Assembly (NCBI GenBank): GCA_017539215.1
Contig: JAFYHI010000026.1
Coordinates: 1-57,424, forward strand
Length of the DNA: 57,424 nucleotides
Reading direction: 5' to 3'
Origin: Clostridia bacterium
GTDB lineage: Bacteria; Bacillota; Clostridia; Christensenellales; CAG-138
Positions within the stretch are counted from its first letter, which is position 1, and every line of letters begins with the position of its first letter. A model generated the notes under the pieces. It ran no database searches. It was not told the origin of the DNA and worked only from the letters and a program-made list of their open reading frames with translations. Of the stretch, positions 15,829 to 24,219 are shown one piece after another. The position numbers and the translations under genes are program-made.

Positions 15829-17655
15829 TCAGCCGTCGGCAGGAGCGGGCGAAGGCGCCTTCTCAGGTTTTTCGAGCAGCGGGAAGAAGCGGTTTCGGGC
15901 CAGCTCGTATGCGGCGTTGAAGGCCGCGTCGCTGCCGGTATGCAGGCGCTCAAAGTAAAGGTGTTCCTTGTCTGCAAGCTCGGGATGCACGCGGACGACC
16001 GTTGCAACGCCGACGTTTGAACACACGCTTGCTATGCGCTGCATCTCCACCATCAGGTCGGAGAACGCGGTATTGGCATACTCGTTGCACTCGCCGGTGC
16101 TCATCCGCTTCAGGTGGTTGCGGCGAAGCACCGCGATAAGATCGCCCGCTACCTGTACGAGCGGCTCAATGCGCGCGGCGGCCTCGACGTCCCTCTTTTC
16201 AAACGTCTGCTTCGTTTCGTCCATGATGCAGCCCAGTACGCTTTCAAGCACATCAAGCTCCGCAAATGCCGAAGGAGAAAACGCCGTGTCGTTGTCCTTC
16301 ATGGTCTTGGCGAGGGCCGCGATGTTTACCGCATGGTCGCCAAGGCGTTCGAACTCGGAGGTTATCTTATAGTACTGGTTGAGTATCGCAACGTGGTCAG
16401 CCATCTGCAGGTGCGGCAGGAACTCCACTATGTATTTGCTTATGCTGTCGGTCATGCTGTCTATCTCGTCCTCCTCGGTCAAAAGCTGCTTATGCGCGGC
16501 GGCGTCGTAGTTTTTGAGCAGCCTGAAGGACTTTTCGATATTGGTCCTTGCCGCGGAGAACATTGCAAGCAGCGTTTGATAGCAGCTTTGCAGCGCAAGC
16601 GCCGGGGTATTGAAGAAGACCGGGTTGAGAGAATCGGTAACGCTCCGATACTTGCTTTTTTTGGCGGGCTTGTCCTTTATGAGGCGGCGGCTGAGCTTTT
16701 CGTAAATGCCGAGTACGGGCAGGAGCGCAAGCGCACAGCCGAGGTTGAAAACGGTGTTGGTATTGGCGATCATGCCGGAATTGACCGTTTTATCCCACAG
16801 CGCGTCCAAAAGGCCCAGCTTATGCACCACGGTCACTGCCAGCAGCACCAGGGCGGATTTGCTGAGGTTGAAAAGAATGTTGATAAGGCCCACGCGCCTT
16901 GCCTCCGCCTTTGCGCCGATGGAGCAGACGATGGCGGTGGTCACGCAGTCGCCAAGGTAAATGCCTACTATGACCGAATAGATCGACTTGAAAGACAAAA
17001 GCCCGGTTTGCGAAAACGCCTGCAGTATGCCGATGGTGGCCGACGAGCTCTGCAGCACAAACGCCACGCCGGCGCCCGTCACATAGCCCAGGAACGGGTT
17101 TTTGCCCAGGCCCGCGAAAAGTCCCTCTATAACGCCGGACTCCGCAAGCGTGTTGACGGCGCCCGTCATGTTCAAAAGTCCCGAAAACAGTATGCCGAAG
17201 CCTATGGCTATCCTGCCGATGGAGTTGGCGTTTTTGAAGAAGCTGCCCATGATCAGCACTATTCCGATTATAAGCGCGATCGGCGCAAGCGTGGACGGCT
17301 GAAAGATGCGAAGCCAAGCTGCGCCAGAGGAGTCGATGTCGAGCAGACGGATTATCTGTCCGGTAACGGTGGTGCCGACGTTGGCGCCGACAATGATGCC
17401 CAGCGACTGGTGGAGCGAGAGTATGCCCGCGCCGACAAGTCCCGCCGTAATGACGATGGTGGCGGTGGACGACTGTATGAGCGCCGTGACAAGCACGCCC
17501 AGTATGAATGCCTTGAACGGGTTGTTGGTGACCTTGCCCATAGCCCGTTTCAGGGCCCCGGAGGAGTTCTCCTTCAAAGAATCCCCCATAAGGCGCATGC
17601 CGTAAAGGAACATGGCCAGACCGCCCAGCAGAGAAATAACGTTAAAAAAATCCAT
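15829..17655 (-). CDS. Na/Pi-cotransporter family protein with PhoU domain
   Basis: This 608-residue protein couples a NaPi-II-like membrane domain to a cytoplasmic PhoU-type helical domain. The membrane half (about 1-310) carries the paired QSS repeats, TALIQSSTATIVITAG and AFVLQSSSATIGIL, that line the transport path in this family, plus GANVGTTVTGQ. Residues from about 345 to 570 are helical, with LRNYDA-like and EFERLGDHAVNIA segments typical of PhoU (E-X-X-R-X-G-D-H). It probably imports phosphate with sodium. Start ATG 17655 follows AGAGGTTTTT; an ATG seven codons upstream overlaps that site. A second protein of the same design is encoded at 37441-39051. Confidence 0.92.
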   Translation of the reverse strand: MDFFNVISLLGGLAMFLYGMRLMGDSLKENSSGALKRAMGKVTNNPFKAFILGVLVTALIQSSTATIVITAGLVGAGILSLHQSLGIIVGANVGTTVTGQIIRLLDIDSSGAAWLRIFQPSTLAPIALIIGIVLIMGSFFKNANSIGRIAIGFGILFSGLLNMTGAVNTLAESGVIEGLFAGLGKNPFLGYVTGAGVAFVLQSSSATIGILQAFSQTGLLSFKSIYSVIVGIYLGDCVTTAIVCSIGAKAEARRVGLINILFNLSKSALVLLAVTVVHKLGLLDALWDKTVNSGMIANTNTVFNLGCALALLPVLGIYEKLSRRLIKDKPAKKSKYRSVTDSLNPVFFNTPALALQSCYQTLLAMFSAARTNIEKSFRLLKNYDAAAHKQLLTEEDEIDSMTDSISKYIVEFLPHLQMADHVAILNQYYKITSEFERLGDHAVNIAALAKTMKDNDTAFSPSAFAELDVLESVLGCIMDETKQTFEKRDVEAAARIEPLVQVAGDLIAVLRRNHLKRMSTGECNEYANTAFSDLMVEMQRIASVCSNVGVATVVRVHPELADKEHLYFERLHTGSDAAFNAAYELARNRFFPLLEKPEKAPSPAPADG

Positions 17656-17852
17656 AAAAACCTCTGGCGCGCCCAAAACAGCGCGATCCCCTCCGATAAT
17701 AATAGCATATTCCCTGCTTATGAGTCAATGATATCCTGCTCTTTGTTGCACCCGCGCATGAAAAAAGCCGAATTCCCGTTGTATGTTCCTCTGTGGAAGA
17801 GGCATGGGATTTCACAGCCTTTGCCGGCTTTCCGGCGGCGCGGAGAGCCGGC

Positions 17853-17878
17853 AAAAAACACCCGGGCGGCAGCCCGGG
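17853..17878 (-). terminator. Terminator of the GltS-like gene
   Basis: Minus-strand CCCGGGC/GCCCGGG stem with loop TGCC and a TGTTTTTTG tail, 10 bp beyond the stop at 17888. Confidence 0.8.
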
Positions 17879-17887
17879 CCGTAAAGC

Positions 17888-19315
17888 TCACTTTTTCTTT
17901 TTCTTTTTGCCTGCAAGGCCTATAAACAGCAGTAGCGCGGCAAGGTACACCACGACTATGCCCATAACGACAAAGAGCATAACGTCAGACTTGGCAGCCA
18001 TTGTGACCAGCACCAGTAGCGGCGCTCCGAAGAGTATGCCGTAGCTTGAGCCGAGCACCAGATTGTTTGCGGCGGGGGTGGAAAACTCCGGGTCTATCTC
18101 CCTAAGGAGCAGTATGCCGGAGCCGATCGTGCCTGTCATCATGCCGTACATGGATATGAGCCCCTCGTGGTAATAGTCGGGGTAGAGTTTTTTTGCAACG
18201 GGCTTCAGGAAGAACCAGGTGACGACGCCTCCCGCGACCGCCATCAGCGCAAACGGCACCCACAGCCCCGAAAGATCCTCGGGGTCGATGCAGGCAATGC
18301 CGGCCACGATCATCACGTCAAAGAAGAAGCCGGAGAGACGGTTGAGCAGATAATTGCTCTGATAGCGGCGGCGAATGAGGCCTCGCTTTTCGCACTTAAC
18401 GAGCACCGTCCGCACGAGCATCGCAATGGCGGAGCCGATTATGAAGTTGAACCCCCAAAGCATGGCGTTCAGCATATTGCCCACGGCGGGCAGCCACCTG
18501 TCAAGCGCGCTCGTTACGCCCTTCGTTACAAGGTAGGTAAGCATATAAACGAGCAGAACCAGTCCTATCTGCACCGAAAGCTTGTCGATCGAGTCGGAAT
18601 CGGGTATCTCGTTTTTTCCGGCGAAATAAGAGGCGGGCAGCACCTCGGGTCTGTCCGCGGTGGCGGAGGAGCGCCCGACAAGCCCGCGTTTGCGCCAGAA
18701 GTTCAGCACGATAACGCCCACGGTACAGGCGCAGACGTAGCCCGCCGCGGCTATCGCAAGACCGAAGCTGCGTCCTCCGGCAAAGCCGTAGGACTCGTAC
18801 GTCATGCCTATGTTGTTGGCCTGACCCGGGCCCTGACCGTAGCCCATGGGCAGCAGCATGCCCGCCGCCTTGAACAGATCGGGCTTTACGGTCAGCGCAA
18901 GCAGTACGGTTATTATAAGCCCCGTCAGCCCCTGCACGAGGTAGGTGCCGACTATCATCGCTCCGGACCTTGCTCCGACGGCGGCCTCCGCGCTCTTCTG
19001 CTTTTCAAGCACGCGCAGGCTCATTGCAATGAACCCAAGCGCGATGCAGTGATAGACGAGCGTGTCCATGATGTCTATGCTGAATATGTTGTCAAGCCCG
19101 AGACCCTTTTCGACGATCAGCCTGACCGCCAGCATCATGAACCCCGCAAGCACCGAAACGGGCATGAGGCTTTTTCTGATGAACGGGATGCTGCGGCGCA
19201 GGAAGTTGGCCGCAAGCACGAACACCGCGATGAGTCCCAACTGCACTACGGCGCTCCAAACGCCGGGAGTGGCGTAGAAAATGCTCTTTGCCTCTGCCGA
19301 AAGTATAATCGTCAT
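17888..19315 (-). CDS. GltS-like sodium/glutamate symporter
   Basis: The 475-residue, highly hydrophobic protein fits the ESS (glutamate:Na+ symporter) family. It has an N-terminal QLGLIAVFVLAANFLRR segment and SLMPVSVLAGFMML, a GYGQGPGQANNIG loop that resembles the family's Gly-rich re-entrant motif, and a second half with TGTIGSGILLLREIDPE, again in GltS style. About ten to twelve transmembrane helices can be counted. The C-terminus ends in a lysine run, which is encoded by an A-rich stretch and is likely cytosolic. Several members of this family in Clostridia are of unknown substrate, so glutamate is only a guess. ATG at 19315 follows GGAGGGTAAACATAT. Confidence 0.82.
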   Translation of the reverse strand: MTIILSAEAKSIFYATPGVWSAVVQLGLIAVFVLAANFLRRSIPFIRKSLMPVSVLAGFMMLAVRLIVEKGLGLDNIFSIDIMDTLVYHCIALGFIAMSLRVLEKQKSAEAAVGARSGAMIVGTYLVQGLTGLIITVLLALTVKPDLFKAAGMLLPMGYGQGPGQANNIGMTYESYGFAGGRSFGLAIAAAGYVCACTVGVIVLNFWRKRGLVGRSSATADRPEVLPASYFAGKNEIPDSDSIDKLSVQIGLVLLVYMLTYLVTKGVTSALDRWLPAVGNMLNAMLWGFNFIIGSAIAMLVRTVLVKCEKRGLIRRRYQSNYLLNRLSGFFFDVMIVAGIACIDPEDLSGLWVPFALMAVAGGVVTWFFLKPVAKKLYPDYYHEGLISMYGMMTGTIGSGILLLREIDPEFSTPAANNLVLGSSYGILFGAPLLVLVTMAAKSDVMLFVVMGIVVVYLAALLLFIGLAGKKKKKK

Positions 19316-19358
19316 ATATGTTTACCCTCCTTAGGGTGCGCTTCGGGGCAGAGCCCCG

Positions 19359-20516
19359 TTAATAATCTATCCCCTTTGCCGCCTTAAAAACGAGCAGTAT
19401 GCGGCGCAGCCCGCCTTTGCGGCTTTTAAGCTCGTAATAACCGTCGTCGGCGGTAAAGAGCAGGCGTTCGGTCTTTACCATGGACGCGCGGCTGATGCGT
19501 TCAAACGGAAGCGGCTTGCCGTCAAGCATCAGCGCGCCCGGTGCGGTATTCGCGCTCAGCTTAACTTTGCGGGGCCTTTCACGCCTGCCCTCGCTGTCTA
19601 TGCGGCGCAGAACGCAGGGTATCGGCTCGCCCGTGTCCCTGCACTCGCCGTTTGCAAAAACGCGCTTCAGCTCCGCCCTCTGCCACGCTTCCCATTCGGC
19701 AACGGTGCGGAAAGCCGCGGCGCTGTCAAAGAAGCCGTCCTTTTCGACGTAGGCGTTCATGCCGCATTTGCGGCAAAAAACGGTGTTGTCCCGCGAGGCA
19801 AGCGTGCCTATGCCGCCGCATTTGGGACATACGGCCAGCGCCTGCTCAAGCCCCTCGGCGCGGCGCTCGGATGCGATGGGCAGGCGCTGTTCGCGCTGAC
19901 GCGCCCAGGCGTCCTCGAATATGTCGCGGTCTATCGCCGCCGTGACCTCCTCGTTGGTCATCGCGGCAAGCTCTTCGGGCGTGTAAACGCGCACCGGGCC
20001 GCCGTGCATGCGCATCGGGCGCAGCTTTTTCGACCAGCGGGGGCGCGACAGATACCCGCCCTCTATGCGGAACGTGACGAGCTTTGCGCCCGACGCCTTT
20101 ACAAGCTTGCCCGTAGACGGAAATATCCCGTGCGACAGCCCGTCCCAGGTGCAGTCGCCCTCGGCGAACAGTACAACGGAATCCCCCTCGCGCAGACGTT
20201 TAAGGCAGTTTTTGACCGTGCCCGCGCCGGAGGCCGCTTTGGGGCGGGGGATTGGTGCAAGCAGCGCGTTTATAAGCTTTGATACGAGGCCAAGCCGCAT
20301 GAGATGCTCGCTTGCGACGTACGCAGGCGGCCCGTCCTTTATGGCAAGGCCCACAAAGAACGGGTCGGTGTTGGTAACGTGATTGGACACGATAAGACAC
20401 GGCGCGCTTTCGGTTATCGCGTCGCAGGTGTAATTGTATTTACGGGTTATGAAAACGGGCGTTATGCGGTGCAGCAAGCGCCAAAACCCGCGCTGTAAGC
20501 GCGTTTGCCCGCCCAT
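19359..20516 (-). CDS. PlsC-like acyltransferase with C-terminal zinc ribbon
   Basis: Residues 1-200 form a lysophospholipid acyltransferase-like domain: the catalytic VSNHVTNTDPFF (His46-x4-Asp51), LLAPIPRP, FAEGDCTWDG in the glycerophosphate-binding position and LVTFRIEGG. The second half is unusual, with a zinc ribbon (CPKC...CRKC, about residues 230-255) and a PH-like beta-rich tail. The enzyme would acylate a lysolipid or glycerol phosphate at the membrane surface; the extra domain is not part of the ordinary PlsC enzyme (about 240 residues). ATG at 20516 begins one base after the stop of the upstream gene (TAACATG), so translation is probably coupled. Substrate is not known. Confidence 0.82.
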   Translation of the reverse strand: MGGQTRLQRGFWRLLHRITPVFITRKYNYTCDAITESAPCLIVSNHVTNTDPFFVGLAIKDGPPAYVASEHLMRLGLVSKLINALLAPIPRPKAASGAGTVKNCLKRLREGDSVVLFAEGDCTWDGLSHGIFPSTGKLVKASGAKLVTFRIEGGYLSRPRWSKKLRPMRMHGGPVRVYTPEELAAMTNEEVTAAIDRDIFEDAWARQREQRLPIASERRAEGLEQALAVCPKCGGIGTLASRDNTVFCRKCGMNAYVEKDGFFDSAAAFRTVAEWEAWQRAELKRVFANGECRDTGEPIPCVLRRIDSEGRRERPRKVKLSANTAPGALMLDGKPLPFERISRASMVKTERLLFTADDGYYELKSRKGGLRRILLVFKAAKGIDY

Positions 20517-20517
20517 G

Positions 20518-21216
20518 TTATTTCTCCCCGCCGTTTTCGCCGTCCTCGCCGTCCGGCATCTCGCGCTTGCCGCCGAGCACGCCGCCTATCAGAGAACCCA
20601 GAAGATTGCCCGAATTGCCGGAGCTGCCGCCGCCGGAGCCTCCCAGCAGCGAACCGATGAGATTGCCGGAGGAGTTCGTTGTCTGCTGAGTCTGGCCTCC
20701 GCCCAGGAGCGACCCCAGAATATTGCCGGAGCCCTGCTCGGACGAGCCTCCGAGAAGCGTGCCGAGGAACCCGCCTATCCCGCTTGAAGCGGAGGACGAG
20801 CCGCTGCCTCCAAGCAGACCCGAAAGTATGCTGCCGGTCTGCTCCGCTCCCTCATTAAACAGCTCCATAACGGCCTTTTTGGTCTTGTCGTCTGCGGCGC
20901 GGTAAAGCGAAACAAGCTTTTTTTCGTCGGCGCTCAGCTTGACGGATGACGATGAAGCGCCCGTTTTGCCCGTGCTTGCGGGCTTTGCGGCGGATGAAGC
21001 CGTGCCGCCCTTGGGCGCTTCAAGCAGGCTCTTCTGCGTTACGCCCGTGGCCTTTGCAATGGCCTTGAGCTGAGCCTCGGTCAGGCTCTTTTCACCGCGC
21101 TCCGCGCGGCTTATATCCGCGGCGGCAACGCCGACCTTCTTCGCAAGCTGCTCCTGCGTAAGCCCGGCGGCCGTCCTTGCTTCCTTGATCAACGTACCCA
21201 CTTTTTTTGCTGCCAT
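20518..21216 (-). CDS. XRE-type HTH protein with Gly/Ser/Leu-rich repeat tail
   Basis: Residues 6-62 are a classic Cro/CI helix-turn-helix domain (LIKEARTAAGLTQEQLAKKV, then DISRAERGEKSLTE). A Ser/Thr/Ala linker leads to a short helix (LSADEKKLVSLYRAADDKTK, about 93-112), and the last 110 residues are low-complexity with five or six copies of a GSLLGG-type unit separated by Ser/Gly/Gln. Such tails are prone to self-association; whether this protein is a regulator, a phase-separating factor or something else is unknown. The start at 21216 is chosen because the HTH begins there and a G-rich site precedes it; a longer in-frame start gives 47 unrelated residues. Confidence 0.8.
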   Translation of the reverse strand: MAAKKVGTLIKEARTAAGLTQEQLAKKVGVAAADISRAERGEKSLTEAQLKAIAKATGVTQKSLLEAPKGGTASSAAKPASTGKTGASSSSVKLSADEKKLVSLYRAADDKTKKAVMELFNEGAEQTGSILSGLLGGSGSSSASSGIGGFLGTLLGGSSEQGSGNILGSLLGGGQTQQTTNSSGNLIGSLLGGSGGGSSGNSGNLLGSLIGGVLGGKREMPDGEDGENGGEK

Positions 21217-21363
21217 ATTGCCCCCCCTGAACAGGTTTTGCAATATTATATCATATCCGCCCGCGGCGCGAAACCCCGAAAAACCATGCGGACAACAAAA
21301 AAGTTGCGCCCAAAAAGAGCCGGCGGAATACTCCGCCGACCCTCCTTTTGCACTCATTGCAGC

Positions 21364-22482
21364 TTAAATGTCTATATCGAGTATCGCGTTGACGCTGTAA
21401 TCGGGGAACGCCTCGGCAAGCTCGCGGCAGATACCCGCGAATATCTCCGCACGGTTCTTCACGGAGTAGTCGATTATCACGTCAAGATTCATCTGCTTAA
21501 GCTCCTCGTCCACACGGAAGCCGTGTATCTGCAGCGCCTCGGGGTGGCTCATAACAATGCGGGTTGCCTGCTCCCTCAGCCGCGAAACGCCCTCGCCGGT
21601 CGCGCGGGAGTATATGCCTATGCCCGTCAGCAGCACGCCGTGCTCGCTGTAAACGCGGCCCGCAATGCGGCGTTCCATGGAATCGATCTGCTCTGCGGTC
21701 ATGCTGTCGGGCACCTCAACGTGTACGGAGCCTATCACGCGTTCGGGGCCGTAGGAGTTGAGTATAAGGTCGTATGCGCCAAGCACGTCGGGGTCTTCAA
21801 GCACGGCGGCGCGTATCTTGTCCGAAAACTCCGGGTCCATGCGGCGGCCGACTATCTCGCTGAAGCTTTCAAACAGCATCTCCACGCCGGATTTGATAAT
21901 GAACACGGATATCACCACGCCGACGTACGCCTCAAGGCTCACCTTCGTCAGCAGGAATATTATCGCCGAGACCAGCACCGAGCCCGAGAGTATCGCGTCA
22001 AACAGCGCGTCCGAGCCGGAGGCGATGAGCGCGCCGGAGTTTACGCGCTTGCCCGTCCTTTTAACAAAAGTCCCCAGCAGCACCTTGGCGACGACCGCCG
22101 CCGCGATTATTATCAGCGACACGGTCGAGTAATCGGCGGGGGAGGGGTGGATTATCTTTTTGACGGACTCCACCAGCGCGGTTATGCCGGCGTACAGCAT
22201 CAGCGCGGAAATGAGCATGGAGCTTATGTACTCCACGCGTCCGTGGCCAAGGGGATGCTTTTTGTCGGGGGTGCGGTTGGCTATCTTGGTGCCGATAACG
22301 GTTATCACCGATGAGAGCGCGTCCGTCAGGTTGTTTACCGCGTCCAGCACCACGGCGATGGACCCGGCAATAAGCCCAACCGCGGCCTTGAACCCGGCAA
22401 GCAGCACGTTCACCGCAATGCCTATAAAGCTTGTTCTGACTATCGTTTTTTCGCGGGATCTGCCGCCCGGGACTATTTCCAT
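21364..22482 (-). CDS. Cation diffusion facilitator family transporter
   Basis: A 372-residue CDF protein: six transmembrane helices in the first 210 residues, with the family landmarks LDAVNNLTDALSS in helix 2, KKHPLGHGRVEY in the following loop and SDALFDAILS in helix 5. A cytoplasmic ferredoxin-like domain follows (about 215-295), then an additional C-terminal domain to 372 that resembles a second such domain. It would export a divalent metal (zinc, manganese or iron) in exchange for protons. Asparagine where many members have histidine in helix 2 may shift metal preference. ATG at 22482 follows GAGAGGTATGCGTT. Transcribed away from the MATE gene. Confidence 0.92.
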   Translation of the reverse strand: MEIVPGGRSREKTIVRTSFIGIAVNVLLAGFKAAVGLIAGSIAVVLDAVNNLTDALSSVITVIGTKIANRTPDKKHPLGHGRVEYISSMLISALMLYAGITALVESVKKIIHPSPADYSTVSLIIIAAAVVAKVLLGTFVKRTGKRVNSGALIASGSDALFDAILSGSVLVSAIIFLLTKVSLEAYVGVVISVFIIKSGVEMLFESFSEIVGRRMDPEFSDKIRAAVLEDPDVLGAYDLILNSYGPERVIGSVHVEVPDSMTAEQIDSMERRIAGRVYSEHGVLLTGIGIYSRATGEGVSRLREQATRIVMSHPEALQIHGFRVDEELKQMNLDVIIDYSVKNRAEIFAGICRELAEAFPDYSVNAILDIDI

Positions 22483-22648
22483 AACGCATACCTCTCAGTT
22501 TGGTTTTCACATTATTATATGCGTATGCGCCGCCGTTTTCAAGCCCTGCCGAAAAGTCGGCGCCTTTCGTTTATATATTTGGCGCTGTCCACTTTATTTT
22601 CCCCCCAATACTGGTATAATGAGAGCAAATCAGCAGTTGTGAGGCGTT

Positions 22649-24016
22649 ATGAGAAAAGCAGGGTTCGGAGGAAATTCCGTAACGGATATGACGCGGGGCA
22701 CCCCGTGGAAGTTGATCGCGGGGTTCGCGTTCCCCGTGTTTTTAAGTCAGCTGTTGCAGCAGCTCTACAATACGGCGGATTCGCTGATAGTCGGGCGCTT
22801 TCTGGGCACCAACGCGCTTGCGGCGGTCAGCTCCTCGGGCAACCTGATATTCCTTTTGACGAGCTTTTTCATCGGCGCCACCATGGGCGCGGGCATAGTC
22901 ATTTCAAAGTATTTCGGCTCGGGCGAGCCCGACAAGGTCTCCGCCGCCGTCCATACCAATATTGCCATAGGCCTTATCAGCGGCGTCATACTGACGGTGG
23001 TAGGCGTAGTGTTCACGCCCACCTTCCTGCGGTGGATGAAGACCGCGCCCGCCGTAATGGATGAAGCCGTGGCGTATTTCCGCTGCTATTTTGCGGGGGC
23101 GGTCTCCATCGTCATGTACAACACGTTCAAGTCGGTGATGAGCGCCGTGGGCGACTCAAAGCGCCCGCTGTACTATCTGCTGTTCTCGTCGGTGCTTAAC
23201 ATCGCGCTCGACCTGCTGTTCGTGGGCGTGTTCCGCTGGGGGGTCAGCTCTGCGGCGATAGCCACCGCCATCTCGCAGACGGCAAGCTGCGTGCTGTGCC
23301 TTATCCGCTTTACCCGCGCGGATACCCCGTACAAGCTCGAGGCGAAAAAGCTCAAGGTGGACGGGCCCATGCTGCGCGAGATATTAAAGTACGGCCTGCC
23401 CGCGGGCGTCCAGAACTCGGTCATAGGCCTTGCAAACGTCATAGTGCAGAAGAACATCAACTCCTTTATGGAGATCGCCACCGCCGCGTACGGCTCGTAT
23501 TCAAAGATAGAGGGGTTCGCGTTCCTGCCCATCAACTCGTTCACAATGGCGCTCACCACATTCGTGGGGCAGAACCTCGGCGCGGGCGAGTACGAGCGCG
23601 CCAAAAAGGGCTCGCGCTTCGGCATAATATCCGCCGTCGCAATCGCAGAACTCATCGGCCTTGCGATATGGCTGCTTGCACCAAGGCTCATCGGCCTGTT
23701 CGACAGCAACCCGCAGGTCATCGCGCTTGGCGCTCAGCAGGCGCGCATAGAGGCGTTCTTCTACTGCCTGCTTGCGTTCTCGCACGCGGTGGCGTCAGTC
23801 TGCCGCGGCGCCGGCAAGGCGGTAGTCCCCATGGCGGTCATGCTTGCCGTATGGTGCGTATTCCGCATTGCGTATATAGAGCTTATGATGCATTTCGTGC
23901 ACGAGATCCGCTTCATCTATTGGGCCTACCCCATCACGTGGGGGATCTCCTCAGTCATATTCCTCTGCTATTACCTCTTCTCCGACTGGGTGCACGGCTT
24001 TGTAAAAAGAGCGTAG
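22649..24016 (+). CDS. MATE family efflux transporter
   Basis: The 455-residue protein has the twelve-helix multidrug and toxic compound extrusion layout: PWKLIAGFAFPVFLSQLLQQ at the start, NTADSLIVGRFLG, the GLPAGVQNSVIGLANVIVQ segment opening the second half and TTFVGQNLGAGEYERAKKG. It probably exports cationic or amphiphilic compounds using a sodium or proton gradient. GAGG 6 nt before ATG 22649 supports the start; TATAAT at 22615-22620 is a good -10 with a poor -35. The stop is TAG, which matters for judging the amber codon in ileS. The downstream hairpin at 24044-24071 marks the end of the gene. Confidence 0.93.
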   Translation: MRKAGFGGNSVTDMTRGTPWKLIAGFAFPVFLSQLLQQLYNTADSLIVGRFLGTNALAAVSSSGNLIFLLTSFFIGATMGAGIVISKYFGSGEPDKVSAAVHTNIAIGLISGVILTVVGVVFTPTFLRWMKTAPAVMDEAVAYFRCYFAGAVSIVMYNTFKSVMSAVGDSKRPLYYLLFSSVLNIALDLLFVGVFRWGVSSAAIATAISQTASCVLCLIRFTRADTPYKLEAKKLKVDGPMLREILKYGLPAGVQNSVIGLANVIVQKNINSFMEIATAAYGSYSKIEGFAFLPINSFTMALTTFVGQNLGAGEYERAKKGSRFGIISAVAIAELIGLAIWLLAPRLIGLFDSNPQVIALGAQQARIEAFFYCLLAFSHAVASVCRGAGKAVVPMAVMLAVWCVFRIAYIELMMHFVHEIRFIYWAYPITWGISSVIFLCYYLFSDWVHGFVKRA

Positions 24017-24043
24017 ACCGCACCGAATATCCGGAAAAGTCAC

Positions 24044-24071
24044 AGCGGCTCCTCCTATGCGGGGAGCCGCT
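24044..24071 (+). terminator. Hairpin after the MATE gene
   Basis: AGCGGCTCC/GGAGCCGCT stem with a 10-nt loop, 28 bp past the stop; T tail is short. Confidence 0.55.
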
Positions 24072-24158
24072 TTCCGCGTGACCGCGCGGGGCGCAGGTTG
24101 TCAGCAGCAGCATCGCTGTCAAGGCCGCCGCTTTCCGCGTGACCGCGCGGGGCGCAGG
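24066..24158. repeat. 32-bp direct repeat pair
   Basis: A 32-bp GC-rich sequence (starting GCCGCTTTCCGCGTGACCGC) occurs at 24066-24097 and again without change at 24127-24158. The first copy overlaps the 3' arm of the hairpin after the MATE gene. No gene lies in the interval. Confidence 0.8.
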
Positions 24159-24176
24159 GCGCTCCGCGCAATCAAA

Positions 24177-24207
24177 AGCCCCCGGCCGCAGGCCGGGGGC
24201 TTTATTG
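24177..24207. terminator. Bidirectional terminator between MATE and BMP genes
   Basis: AGCCCCCGGCC and GGCCGGGGGCT form a perfect 11-bp stem around GCA, with TTTGATT on the minus side and TTTATTG on the plus side. It ends the minus-strand BMP gene (stop at 24220). Confidence 0.85.
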
Positions 24208-24219
24208 CCTATCGCGCGA

